A DNA stretch of 64,000 bases, taken from the NCBI RefSeq assembly GCF_016865425.1, contig NZ_AP023355.1, forward strand, positions 186,001-250,000, written 5' to 3'. Under the pieces are notes generated by a model that saw only the letters and a program-made list of their open reading frames with translations, was not told the origin of the DNA and did not search any database. The stretch is from Actinocatenispora thailandica (lineage in GTDB: Bacteria; Actinomycetota; Actinomycetes; Mycobacteriales; Micromonosporaceae). How positions within the stretch are numbered: the first letter of the stretch is position 1; every line of letters starts with the position of its first letter. Below, piece after piece: positions 7,872 through 15,786 of this stretch. A program made the translations under genes and the position numbers.

Positions 7872-9440
7872 ATGTCAGACTCGGTGGCCGTGTCGCAGGA
7901 CATCCGGAACATCGCCGATCTCGTACCCCGGGCCGCGCAGGCCCGGCCCGACCACGTCGCCCTGCGGCTGGGCGACACCGAACTGACCTGGTCCGCGCTG
8001 GCCGATCGGGTCGGCGCGGTCGCCGCCGCGCTCCGGGCGCGGGCCCTCACCGCCGGCGACCGCCTCGTCATCGCCCTGCCGAACGGGATCGAGTGGGTGG
8101 TCGGCTACTTCGCCGCGATGCGCGCCGACCTGGTGCCGGTGCCGGTGAACCCCGGGTACACCGGGGCCGAACTCGCCCGGCTGCTCACCGACTGCGGCGC
8201 CCGGATCCTGCTCGGTACCCCCGCGGTGCACGACGCCAGCGCCGGCATCGAGGTGCCGTACCGGTTCGTGGTTGGTGGCACGCACCGGCTGGCCGAGCCG
8301 TACCAGCAGCTGGCCGACGCCGGCCGCGACGCCGACGCGCCCGCACCGGGCCGGGGCGGCGAGGACGTCGCCGTCCTGTTGTACACCTCGGGCACCTCCG
8401 GCCGGCCCCGGGCGGCCATGCTCAGCCACCGCGCGCTGCTCGCCAACGGCGCGCAGATGGGCCGGTTGGACCCGGCGCCGGTCGGGGTGGACGACGTGGT
8501 GCTGCTGGCGCTGCCGCTGTTCCATGCGTTCGGGCTCGGGCCGGGACTGCACGAGGTCGCCCGGTACGGCGCGACCGGCGTGCTGGTGCCGCGGTTCGAC
8601 GCCGAGGCCACGCTGGCCGAGATCGACCGGTACCAGGTGACGACGGTGCTCGGGGTGCCCGCGATGTTCGCGAGCTGGGCCGCGCACGGCGACCTCACCG
8701 ACCCGCTGCGGTCCGTCCGGCTCGCCGTCTCCGGCGCCGCGCCGCTGCCTCCCGCGCCCAGGAAAGCGTTGCAGGACAACGGGATCACCCTGCACGAGGG
8801 GTACGGGCTGACCGAGGCGGCGCCGGTGGTGACCAGTACGCTGGCGGCGCCGACCGCGAAGCCGGGCTCGGTCGGCCGGCCGCTGCCCGGGATCGAGCTG
8901 CGGCTGATCGGGGCGGACGGCGAGCCGCTGACCGAGGCCGACTCGGAGGCGGACGAGAACGCCAGCCCCGGCACCGACCCGGGCGAGGTCGTGGTGCGCG
9001 GCGACAACCTGTTCTCCGGGTACTGGCCGAACGGCGCCGACGGGCCGGACCCGGACGGCTGGTGGCGCACCGGCGACATCGGCTACCTGGACGCCGACGG
9101 CGACCTGTTCCTGGTCGACCGGGTCGACGAGCTGATCCTGGTGTCCGGCTTCAACGTGTACCCCCGCGAGGTGGAGGCGGTGCTCGCCGCGCACCCGGCG
9201 GTACGGGAGGCCGCCGTGGTCGGCGTGCCGCACCCGCTGACCGGCCAGGCGGTGCGCGGGTACGTGGTGCCCGAGCCGGGCGTGGCGGCCACCGAGGAGG
9301 AACTCATCGCGTACTGCCATCGCAGCCTGGCGCACTTCAAGTGCCCGGTGGCGGTCGAGATCGTCGCTCGGCTGCCGCACTCGGCGACCGGGAAGGTACG
9401 CAAGGCCGAGCTGCCACATGGAACCACTCCGACCGGCTGA
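7872..9440 (+). CDS. AMP-dependent acyl-CoA synthetase/ligase
   Basis: 522-residue adenylate-forming enzyme predicted to activate a carboxylic acid with ATP and CoA, in the cytoplasm. Motifs in order: the P-loop LLYTSGTSGRPRAAM near residue 170, the aromatic/adenine block YGLTEAAP, GWWRTGD with the ribose-binding Asp, the hinge DRVDELILVSGFNVYPREVE, and the catalytic Lys region ATGKVRK close to the C-terminus. Length fits a medium/long-chain fatty acyl-CoA or acyl-AMP ligase. The ATG at 7872 is preferred over a GTG at 7851 because the fold begins just after it; neither has a strong ribosome site. Substrate is not decidable here. Confidence 0.88.
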   Translation: MSDSVAVSQDIRNIADLVPRAAQARPDHVALRLGDTELTWSALADRVGAVAAALRARALTAGDRLVIALPNGIEWVVGYFAAMRADLVPVPVNPGYTGAELARLLTDCGARILLGTPAVHDASAGIEVPYRFVVGGTHRLAEPYQQLADAGRDADAPAPGRGGEDVAVLLYTSGTSGRPRAAMLSHRALLANGAQMGRLDPAPVGVDDVVLLALPLFHAFGLGPGLHEVARYGATGVLVPRFDAEATLAEIDRYQVTTVLGVPAMFASWAAHGDLTDPLRSVRLAVSGAAPLPPAPRKALQDNGITLHEGYGLTEAAPVVTSTLAAPTAKPGSVGRPLPGIELRLIGADGEPLTEADSEADENASPGTDPGEVVVRGDNLFSGYWPNGADGPDPDGWWRTGDIGYLDADGDLFLVDRVDELILVSGFNVYPREVEAVLAAHPAVREAAVVGVPHPLTGQAVRGYVVPEPGVAATEEELIAYCHRSLAHFKCPVAVEIVARLPHSATGKVRKAELPHGTTPTG

Positions 9441-9481
9441 CGGCCCGGCCGGCGACGTGACCTGCGGGCCGGGCGGCCCTT

Positions 9482-9585
9482 GCGGCGTTGCCCAACCGCG
9501 GTACCGGGCCCCGCACCGGGATGCCGGCCGGGCGGCGGCGTTGCCCGACCGCGGTGCCGGGGCCCCGCGCCGGGATGCCGGCCGG
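9482..9585 (+). repeat. Two-copy 53-bp tandem repeat
   Basis: Two near-identical copies begin at 9482 and 9535, each running from GCGGCGTTGCCC through CCGCGGT to GGGATGCCGGCCGG. A third partial copy (GCGGCG) runs into the glutaredoxin start region. The unit is GC-rich and lies wholly between the ligase and the next gene. No function is evident; it may come from slippage. Confidence 0.75.
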
Positions 9586-9605
9586 GCGGCGGCGATACTG
9601 GGCGG

Positions 9606-9845
9606 GTGGATCACCGCTTGACGTTGCTGACCAGGCAGGACTGCCACCTGTGCGCGGCGGCGCGGGAGGCGATGGCGCGTGTCGCGGCCACCGCCGGCGT
9701 CGACTGGCAGGAGATCGACGTGGCGACCGACGAGGAACTCGACCGGGAGTACGGCGACCGGCTGCCGGTGATCCTGCTGGACGGCAAGGAGCACGGGTAC
9801 TGGCGAGTCGAGGAGCAGCGGTTGCTGCGCGACCTGGCCCGCTGA
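9606..9845 (+). CDS. Glutaredoxin family protein
   Basis: 79-residue thioredoxin-fold protein with the redox pair C13-H-L-C16 right after the first beta strand (LTLLTRQDCHLC), then a helix, the strand VDWQEIDVATD and LPVILLDGKEH in the place of the cis-Pro loop (LPVI). It lacks the TVP cis-proline motif of classic glutaredoxins but matches the short actinobacterial family often found near bldN and redox regulators. The start is the GTG at 9606; the longer frame upstream is made of the tandem repeat. Likely a cytoplasmic thiol reductant; partner unknown. Confidence 0.8.
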   Translation: MDHRLTLLTRQDCHLCAAAREAMARVAATAGVDWQEIDVATDEELDREYGDRLPVILLDGKEHGYWRVEEQRLLRDLAR

Positions 9846-10006
9846 GGCGGGGGTCCCCGCCGCGTTCGGTCGGTGCCGGCGGCGCCGCGCACCTCGCCGG
9901 CGGCGTACCGGATACCGCGAACGGCGCCGCGGGCCCGCTGTGACGCGAGCCGGTTCCGCCGGTACGGACTGGTTCGCCCGGCCGGGGCGGCTCTAGGGTC
10001 GGCGGC

Positions 10007-10648
10007 ATGCATCTGGTGTGGGACTGGAACGGCACGCTGCTCGACGACTTCGAGCTGACCGTCGACGCGACCAACGCGGCGTTCGCGACCTGCGGTGACG
10101 GCCCGTTCCCGGCCGAGGAACTGCGCCGTCGGTACCGCCGGCCGATCGCCGACTACTACGCCGACGTGCTGGGGCGCGCGATCGACGCGGACGAGTTCGC
10201 CCGGTTGGACAAGATCTTCCACGACGCGTACCACACCCGGCTGGCCGAGTGTCGGCTCGCCGCCGGGGCCGAGGCGGCGATCGCCGGCTGGCCGGGCAGC
10301 CAGTCGCTGCTGTCGATGTGGTTCCACGACCGGCTGGTGCCGTTCGTCGACACGTTCGGGCTGTCCGACCGGTTCGCCCGGGTCGACGGGCTGCGGGCCA
10401 CCACCGGCGGCGGCGCCAAGGCCGACCACCTGGTCCGGCATCTCGCGGCGCTGGGCGTCGCCGGTGCCGACTGCACGCTGATCGGTGACACGGTGGACGA
10501 CGCGGTCGCCGCGGCGGCCGTCGGGGCTCGTTGCGTGCTGGTGACCGGCGGTTTCACCGACCCGGACCGGCTCGCCGAGGCCGGTGTCCCGGTCGCCACG
10601 TCGCTGCCGGCAGCGGTGCAGCTGGCCGCCTCCCGGTCCACCGACTGA
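10007..10648 (+). CDS. HAD family hydrolase
   Basis: 213-residue HAD phosphatase. Motif I is VWDWNGTLLDD, with nucleophile Asp and acid/base position replaced by Asn in DxN, as in some phosphoglycolate-phosphatase relatives. Motif II is in QSLLSMW, motif III is the Lys in GGGAKADHLV, and the metal loop is LIGDTVDDAVAA. A helical cap lies between residues 20 and 80. It stands alone, convergent with the metalloprotease at 10908. Substrate unknown. An Asn in place of the second Asp usually lowers or changes activity, so the reaction should not be assumed. Confidence 0.85.
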   Translation: MHLVWDWNGTLLDDFELTVDATNAAFATCGDGPFPAEELRRRYRRPIADYYADVLGRAIDADEFARLDKIFHDAYHTRLAECRLAAGAEAAIAGWPGSQSLLSMWFHDRLVPFVDTFGLSDRFARVDGLRATTGGGAKADHLVRHLAALGVAGADCTLIGDTVDDAVAAAAVGARCVLVTGGFTDPDRLAEAGVPVATSLPAAVQLAASRSTD

Positions 10649-10720
10649 CCGGTTCGCCGGTCGCGTCGGTCACTACCCGGCCGGTACCAACGATGGCGTG
10701 CCGGCCGGCAGCACCGATCG

Positions 10721-10733
10721 GTCCACAGTGGAC
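10721..10733. promoter_or_regulatory. Perfect 13-bp dyad GTCCACAGTGGAC
   Basis: A perfect odd palindrome between two converging genes. It contains two inverted TCCACA sequences. Equivalent dyads occur at 61846-61858 (between genes) and 46430-46442 (inside the helicase). No bound protein is known to me. Confidence 0.4.
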
Positions 10734-10794
10734 AGTCCGGGTCCGGGAGAGCGCCGCCGGCCGTGCAGGGCCGGAACGGGCGTGCACAGCAAGA

Positions 10795-10828
10795 CGGGGC
10801 GGGAGCCATCCGACTAACTCCCGCCCCG
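10795..10828 (+). terminator. Stem-loop terminator behind the HAD gene
   Basis: An 11-bp perfect stem (CGGGGCGGGAG with CTCCCGCCCCG) and a 12-base loop, without a T-tract, as is common in actinomycetes. It lies between converging genes and could serve both. Confidence 0.7.
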
Positions 10829-10867
10829 CCTGGACGCCAGCGGCGCCCCGAGTGAAGCCTTGCTGGC

Positions 10868-10902
10868 GCGGTCGGGCCGGCCCATGCCGTCAGCCCGACC
10901 GC
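10868..10902 (-). terminator. Stem-loop terminator behind the metalloprotease gene
   Basis: GCGGTCGGGC pairs perfectly with GCCCGACCGC across a 15-base loop, starting six bases past the protease stop codon on the minus strand. Confidence 0.7.
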
Positions 10903-10907
10903 ACCGT

Positions 10908-13220
10908 CTACTTGAAGGAGACCCGAACGGTCAGGTTGCCGTTCCTGGCCTGCCTCAGCACCGTGATCCGGGTGCCGCTGCCAGCAACCTTCACCGAACC
11001 CATCGGGTTCGCCGGGTCGTAGTAGCGGTCGACGTTGCTGTCGTCGAACGTCCGGACCGCCTGCTGCGACGGCAGCGACATGGTGGCGCCGCCCGCGTGG
11101 TGCAGGTTCAGCGCCGTCGTCCTGCTCGTCCCGAAGGTGGCGTCGAACGGCTGGATCCGGTTACCGACCGCCTTGCCGTCGGACCAGAACAGCGCGCCCG
11201 GGTGCGCGTCGACCGGCAGCACCAGCCCGCCACCGGGGTGGGCGCTGGTGTTGTTGTCCTCGTACGCGTAGTTGACGTACCAGACCAGCAGGCCCTTCTG
11301 GTAGGGGAAGTGCTCGACCCAGTCGGGCTTGGTGTCGCCGAACCCGAAGTTGTACGGGCCGGTCCGCAGCGTGTCGTCGTAGTCGACGTACTGCCGGTTC
11401 TCCGCGATGTAGAACTGCGCCTTCTGCTCCGAGGTGCTGCCGGTCATCCGGCTGAAGCCGTCCGCGGTCCAGGCCGGGTCGGCCGACTCGACGTCGTCGG
11501 TCCACGCGGTCGCGCCGTCCACGGTCAGCGCCAGGTCGTCCAGGAACGCGCCCGCGTAGTGCACGCCGCCGTCGGTGGCGTACCGCCAGCGGAACAGCAC
11601 CTTCTGGCCGGCGTACGCGGACAGGTCGTAGCTGACGTCGGTCCACGCGTTGTTTGACGAGCCGGTGATGCCGTCGCCGTTCAGCGAGGCCCAGTGCGTG
11701 CCACCGTCGGTGGACACCTCGGCGAGCAGGAAGTCGTAGCCCTCCTCGATGTCGTACCACGCCTTGGTGGAGATGCTGGCGCTGCTGGCCCCGGTCAGGT
11801 CCAGCTCACGGGACAGGGTCGAGGACAGGTTGTCCGCGGCGCCGCCCCACCACTCGTACGAACCGGAGGCCGGCGTGTTGTAGTCGTGCGTGATGGTCTG
11901 CTCGGGCAGCGTGACGACCAGCGCCTGCGGCTTCCTGCCCTGCCGGGCCGCCGGGCCGAGCGTCACCTTGGTGCTCGCACCCTGGTACGGCACGACCGCG
12001 TAGTCGAGCCAGCCCAGCTGGTACTTGTCCCAGGCGTTCATGTAGCCGGGCGTGGTACCGATCGAGTCGAACCCCTTGCCCAGCCAGGAACCGGCCGACA
12101 TCAGCGTCCAGAAGCCGGTGCTGTTGTCGCCGCCGGCGGTGTCGTACTCGTCGGGCAGGCCGAGGTCGTGGCCGAACTCGTGGCAGAACACGCCGAGGCC
12201 GCCGTTCTCCGGCTCGGTGGTGTAGTCACCCACCCACAGCGGCGAGTCGCCGACCTGGGTGCCGCCGAGCAGGTTGCCCTCGGGGCCGGTCTTGCCCTGG
12301 TCGGTGGAGTACGCGTACCAGCGGTGCGACCAGACCGCGTCGGCGCCCTGCGGGCCGCCGCCGGCCTCCTCGCCCTCGCCGGCGTGCACGATCTCGATGT
12401 GGTCGAGGTAGCCGTCCGGCTCGTTGAAGTTGCCGTCGCCGTCGTAGTCGTACCGGTCCCACTTGTCGAACTGGGACAGGTAGGCGGCGATGTCGGCGTC
12501 GCTGGCGCCCTGCGCCTTCTCCGCCGAGTACCAGGCGTTCACCGAGTCGCGGACCAGGTTCCAGTAGCCGTCCGTCTCCGGGATGTCGTTGCTGCCGTAC
12601 CGCGCCTCGTTGTACGGCACGGTCACCCAGCCGGAGACGTCACCGGTGACGCTGAACTTGCCGCTGGACTGGTGCTCGTAGAAGTCCTTGAAGGAGTCCT
12701 TCTTGCCAAAGAACATGTCCTTGTAGTGCTGGGTGTCGAAGTTCGGCACCCAGTAGGTCGAGTTGTCGTCGGTGGAGTCGCCGTTCCAGTTCCGGTCCGG
12801 CTGCTTGATCTGGCCGTTGGCCGGCCCGGGGGCGCCACCGGTACGCGGATCGGTCTGGTCACCGAAGCTGACCAGGATCGTGAAGATCTCGTCGGTGCGG
12901 GTGCTGGACGTCTCGACGTACTGGTCCTTGCCGTCGGCGCGCTTGCCCATCTTGACGACGTCGGACTTGCCGACCCGCTTCGGCGTGATCGTGCCCTGGG
13001 CCTGCTTCTTCGCCGCCTGCTGCATCAGCTCTCGGCGCTTGTCCGACAACGGGCTGGGCAGGTCGTCCTCGGCGTGTGCCCGAGCCGGTTGGACCTTGCT
13101 CGTCGTCTTGGTCGCGGGATGGCCGTCGCTCGGCGCGGCACCGGCCGCGGATCCGAGCGTACCGACGGCGAGCAGCCCCGCTGCGGCGCCGGCGATCACG
13201 CCGGCGGTTAATCTCCGCAC
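10908..13220 (-). CDS. Secreted immune inhibitor A-type metalloprotease (peptidase M6)
   Basis: 770-residue secreted zinc endopeptidase. The signal peptide is RRLTAGVIAGAAAGLLAVGTLGSAAGAA (about residues 2-30), followed by a propeptide to about residue 95. The catalytic domain contains H347-E-F-G-H351 and then DLGLPDEYD, where the last Asp-Glu is the third zinc-ligand region typical of M6 enzymes. The C-terminal half has MAM-like/carbohydrate-binding beta modules (residues about 500-650, with WYDIEEGYDFLLAEVSTDGG) and a final beta-rich segment. The GTG at 13220 follows GGAGGAA. Such enzymes degrade extracellular proteins. It stands alone; its long upstream region suggests its own regulation. 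Confidence 0.9.
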   Translation of the reverse strand: MRRLTAGVIAGAAAGLLAVGTLGSAAGAAPSDGHPATKTTSKVQPARAHAEDDLPSPLSDKRRELMQQAAKKQAQGTITPKRVGKSDVVKMGKRADGKDQYVETSSTRTDEIFTILVSFGDQTDPRTGGAPGPANGQIKQPDRNWNGDSTDDNSTYWVPNFDTQHYKDMFFGKKDSFKDFYEHQSSGKFSVTGDVSGWVTVPYNEARYGSNDIPETDGYWNLVRDSVNAWYSAEKAQGASDADIAAYLSQFDKWDRYDYDGDGNFNEPDGYLDHIEIVHAGEGEEAGGGPQGADAVWSHRWYAYSTDQGKTGPEGNLLGGTQVGDSPLWVGDYTTEPENGGLGVFCHEFGHDLGLPDEYDTAGGDNSTGFWTLMSAGSWLGKGFDSIGTTPGYMNAWDKYQLGWLDYAVVPYQGASTKVTLGPAARQGRKPQALVVTLPEQTITHDYNTPASGSYEWWGGAADNLSSTLSRELDLTGASSASISTKAWYDIEEGYDFLLAEVSTDGGTHWASLNGDGITGSSNNAWTDVSYDLSAYAGQKVLFRWRYATDGGVHYAGAFLDDLALTVDGATAWTDDVESADPAWTADGFSRMTGSTSEQKAQFYIAENRQYVDYDDTLRTGPYNFGFGDTKPDWVEHFPYQKGLLVWYVNYAYEDNNTSAHPGGGLVLPVDAHPGALFWSDGKAVGNRIQPFDATFGTSRTTALNLHHAGGATMSLPSQQAVRTFDDSNVDRYYDPANPMGSVKVAGSGTRITVLRQARNGNLTVRVSFK

Positions 13221-13667
13221 GCGTTCCTCCTCCGTGTCCTTCCGGCGAACTGGGGATGCCGGATGGCGTGCCCGTGGGATCGGCGGGCACGGTGCCGCCC
13301 ACCCTGGCACAAGGAAGATCCCCCTTCAGGAATGGAAATCCTGTTATGACCTCCTCTTAAGGGATGCTTAAGCTCGCGGGCGTGTCCGCACCCGTCCGCG
13401 GCCGATGAGTAATTTTCCGGACTTGCGTCGATGGTCCTTATCGGTCGCTCTGGCCTCGATGGTTGCACGGCCGGCGCCGCGGGCCGCTCGTCGTCCACAG
13501 GGGGTCCGGTTGTCCACATGGCGACGCGCACCGGCCCGAATCGCGCAGCCCGCCGGCTAGGATCGTGCCGGGGCTGGCCCCCCCGGGTGGGAGGGGTCAC
13601 TGAAGAGCCCCGCAAACTCCCGATCCACTGCGGGCGCGGGAATCCGACGCGGTCAGGTCAGGCCAGG
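13221..13667. other. Gene-free region upstream of the metalloprotease
   Basis: 447 bases between the protease start and the NUDIX stop. It holds an A/T-richer segment around 13315-13375 with CTTAAG twice, likely near the protease promoter, and two DnaA-box-like nonamers at 13491-13518. The direct repeats GGTCAGGTCAGG lie at about 13650-13670. No credible gene was seen. Confidence 0.5.
13491..13518 (+). promoter_or_regulatory. Two DnaA-box-like nonamers
   Basis: TCGTCCACA (13491-13499) and TTGTCCACA (13510-13518) lie in the same orientation, 19 bases apart start to start. TTGTCCACA is the strong DnaA box of high-GC actinomycetes. Two boxes are far too few for an origin; if functional they would titrate or regulate. 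Confidence 0.35.
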
Positions 13668-14183
13668 TCAGGAGAAGAGTTCGAAGGGCTCGTCGATGTC
13701 CTTGCCGGCCAACACATCCGGCAGCAGGGCGGGCAGCCGGCCGGGATAGAACTGCTCGGAGCTGCCGACGATCTGGTCGACGGGCAGCCACCGGAAGCCG
13801 ACGTAGTCCTCCTTCTCGTAGTCCAGCTGGTCCTGCACGTCGATGTCCGGGGCCACCGCGTCCAGCGTCGCGACCGCGACCACCTCGTGTTGCACCCGCC
13901 GCTCGCCGCGCATCCGGAACGACGAGGTTCGCCGCCAGTTCGCCGGCCCGACGCGCGCCGGGTCGAGCCGCAGGCCGGTCTCCTCGCGCAGTTCCCGGAC
14001 CGCGGCGTCGACGTACGTCTCGCCGGGCTCGATGCCGCCGCCGGGCAGCTCCCACCAGTACCCGAGCTCCGGCATCGTCAGCTCCCGGGCGCGGAACAGC
14101 AGGACCGCGCCGGTGGCGTCGCGCACCACCAGCCGGACGACGTCTCGTTCCAGCACCGGCAGATCGTCGGGTAGTTCGATCAT
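13668..14183 (-). CDS. NUDIX hydrolase
   Basis: 171-residue enzyme with a complete Nudix box, GGGIEPGETYVDAAVREL followed by REETGL (residues about 55-80), whose glutamates bind Mg and position the diphosphate. Nudix enzymes cleave nucleoside diphosphates linked to another group. The WWELPGGG run is typical of the MutT/ADP-ribose type, but specificity is not clear. It lies seven bases downstream of the metallo-hydrolase gene on the same strand, so the two probably share a transcript. Confidence 0.9.
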   Translation of the reverse strand: MIELPDDLPVLERDVVRLVVRDATGAVLLFRARELTMPELGYWWELPGGGIEPGETYVDAAVRELREETGLRLDPARVGPANWRRTSSFRMRGERRVQHEVVAVATLDAVAPDIDVQDQLDYEKEDYVGFRWLPVDQIVGSSEQFYPGRLPALLPDVLAGKDIDEPFELFS

Positions 14184-14190
14184 CGGCTCC

Positions 14191-15132
14191 TCACACCGTG
14201 TCGGGCCGGCCGGCGCGGGGCACGCCGGGCCGCGGCCGGACGAAGAGCGCCGCGACGTTGCTGCCGGCCTGGTAGAGGTGATGCCGGAGTATCTCGTAGC
14301 GCAGCCGGCGCGGCGTGAACCCGTGGTAGATCACCACGTGTTCGAGCCGGTGCACGCCGGGCCGGTCGGCGAAGCCGCGCGCCGCGTCCCGGATGGCGAC
14401 CAGCTCGCCGACGCTCAGCTGCAGCCGGTGCTCGCGCGGCTGCCAGGTCGTGCCGAGCGGGTAGTCGCGCCGCGGCCGGTCGGTCATCTCGACGTGGGTA
14501 CCGAGCACCGCGCTCACCGGCCGTTCCCCGGTCAGCGCGACCATCCGGTCCAGGCTGCCGAGGAACGCCGGGTAATCCTCCACGTACAGCCGGCCCGGGT
14601 AGACGGTGTCGCCGGTCAGCAGCCAGCGGGTGTGCGGGTCGTACAGGGTGATCGCGGCCCGGTGGTGGCCCGGGGTGTGCACCACGTGCAGCAGCCGGTC
14701 GCCGAGGTCGAGATCGGCCGCCGCGTACGGCTCGTCGGCCAGCCCGAACTGCGCGCGCACCGCATCCAGCTCGGTACCGACGACGACCGTGTCGGGCCGG
14801 TCGGCGAACTGCGCATCGGCGGCGACGTGGTCGCCGTGCGCGTGGCTGTGCGCCACGATCAGCCGGTACCCGGGCCGATCCGGCAGCAGCCCGTCGACGG
14901 TCGACCGCAGCGGGAAGCCGTCCGCGTCGGCGGTGGCGCCGGTGTCCAGCAGCAGTGCGGCATCCGTGCCGCAGAGCAGGTAGAGGAACGGCGCCTCGTA
15001 CGACAGGTCCTTGCTCTGGCGCAGGACGAAGGTGTGCTCGTCGTGCCGGTGCACCTGGATCGGCGGGTCGTGGCGGCGCCGCTTGGCCGGCGCGCCGTGA
15101 ATCCATCGAGGAAACTCGATGCCTGTGGACAT
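14191..15132 (-). CDS. MBL-fold metallo-hydrolase
   Basis: 313-residue hydrolase of the metallo-beta-lactamase fold. The metal-binding motif HSHAHGDH lies near residue 115, followed by the second His in HTPGHHRAAI and the Asp in LLTGDTVYPG. Cytoplasmic, since no signal peptide is visible. Glyoxalase II, lactonase and small phosphodiesterase activities are all possible. The ATG at 15132 is preferred to a GTG at 15138. The terminal repeat of the 165-bp element begins only 12 bases upstream, so the natural promoter was either displaced or is supplied by that element. Confidence 0.85.
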   Translation of the reverse strand: MSTGIEFPRWIHGAPAKRRRHDPPIQVHRHDEHTFVLRQSKDLSYEAPFLYLLCGTDAALLLDTGATADADGFPLRSTVDGLLPDRPGYRLIVAHSHAHGDHVAADAQFADRPDTVVVGTELDAVRAQFGLADEPYAAADLDLGDRLLHVVHTPGHHRAAITLYDPHTRWLLTGDTVYPGRLYVEDYPAFLGSLDRMVALTGERPVSAVLGTHVEMTDRPRRDYPLGTTWQPREHRLQLSVGELVAIRDAARGFADRPGVHRLEHVVIYHGFTPRRLRYEILRHHLYQAGSNVAALFVRPRPGVPRAGRPDTV

Positions 15133-15143
15133 CGGCACAGCCT

Positions 15144-15308
15144 AGGGCGTGTCTTCGTGGCCAGCCACCCGGCTGCGCCGGGCCCGTTCGCCCGCTCGCG
15201 GCGTTGTCGGCACGGGCGCATACGACACCGGTATGCACCCGCACCTGCGCCTTGCGAGCGAACAAACGGACTCCGGCTCGCCCGGGCGGAGCCATGAAGA
15301 CACGCCCT
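15144..15308. mobile_element. 165-bp element with 18-bp terminal inverted repeats (MITE-like)
   Basis: The left end reads AGGGCGTGTCTTCGTGGC and the reverse complement of the right end AGGGCGTGTCTTCATGGC, 17 of 18 identical. Nothing inside codes for a transposase. Terminal repeats of this kind are typical of insertion sequences; I could not recognise a clear target duplication. The interior contains the 43-bp sequence that recurs at 48018. It lies between the MBL-fold gene start and the HxlR stop. Confidence 0.6.
15201..15243 (-). repeat. 43-bp dispersed repeat, copy 1
   Basis: Read on the minus strand it begins TGCGGGTGCAT, continues CCGGTGTCGT and ends CGTGCCGACAACGC. It matches 48018-48060 (plus strand) at 39 of 43 positions without gaps. 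This copy lies in the middle of the inverted-repeat element. Confidence 0.75.
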
Positions 15309-15450
15309 GGGCGCCTTCGCTGGTCAGCGGGGGGCCGAGCCAGACCAGTTCGACGTCGTACACGAGGGACGGTCGCCGCTCGATCCGCTCCGCGCTCGCC
15401 GCGGAATCGACCGCGCCGCCGCCGAACCCGAGGCCGGGCCGAACCGGCCG

Positions 15451-15783
15451 TCAGTCCGGGTCGCCGCCGGCGGGGACCGGGATCCACCGGTGCGACCAGT
15501 CGATGATGGCGTCGATCACCGGGGCGAGGTCGCGGCCCATCTCGGTCAGGTGGTACTCGACCCGGACCGGGGTGCCGGTGTCGACCTGCCGGGTGAGCAG
15601 CCCGTCGGACTCCATCGCGCGCAGCCGTTGGGCGAGCATGGTGTCCGAGACGCCGGGCACCGCCGCCTTGATCTCGTGGTACCGGTGGGCGTCGGTGAAC
15701 ACGGCGCGCAGGATCGCGCCGGTCCACCGGGCACCGATCAGCTCGATCGCCGCGTGGAACCGGGTGCAGACGGGCCGCGTCAC
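15451..15783 (-). CDS. HxlR family transcriptional regulator
   Basis: 110-residue winged-helix regulator. It has the HxlR start pattern (Cys5 in TRPVCTRFHAAIELIGARWTGAILRAVF), the recognition region FTDAHRYHEIKAAVPGVSDTMLAQRL and the wing LLTRQVDTGTPVRVEYHLTEMG. Many HxlR proteins sense quinones or aldehydes through that N-terminal Cys. Its GTG start lies three bases after the FMN reductase stop, so it is the second gene of that operon and probably controls it. Confidence 0.9.
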   Translation of the reverse strand: MTRPVCTRFHAAIELIGARWTGAILRAVFTDAHRYHEIKAAVPGVSDTMLAQRLRAMESDGLLTRQVDTGTPVRVEYHLTEMGRDLAPVIDAIIDWSHRWIPVPAGGDPD

Positions 15784-15786
15784 GGC

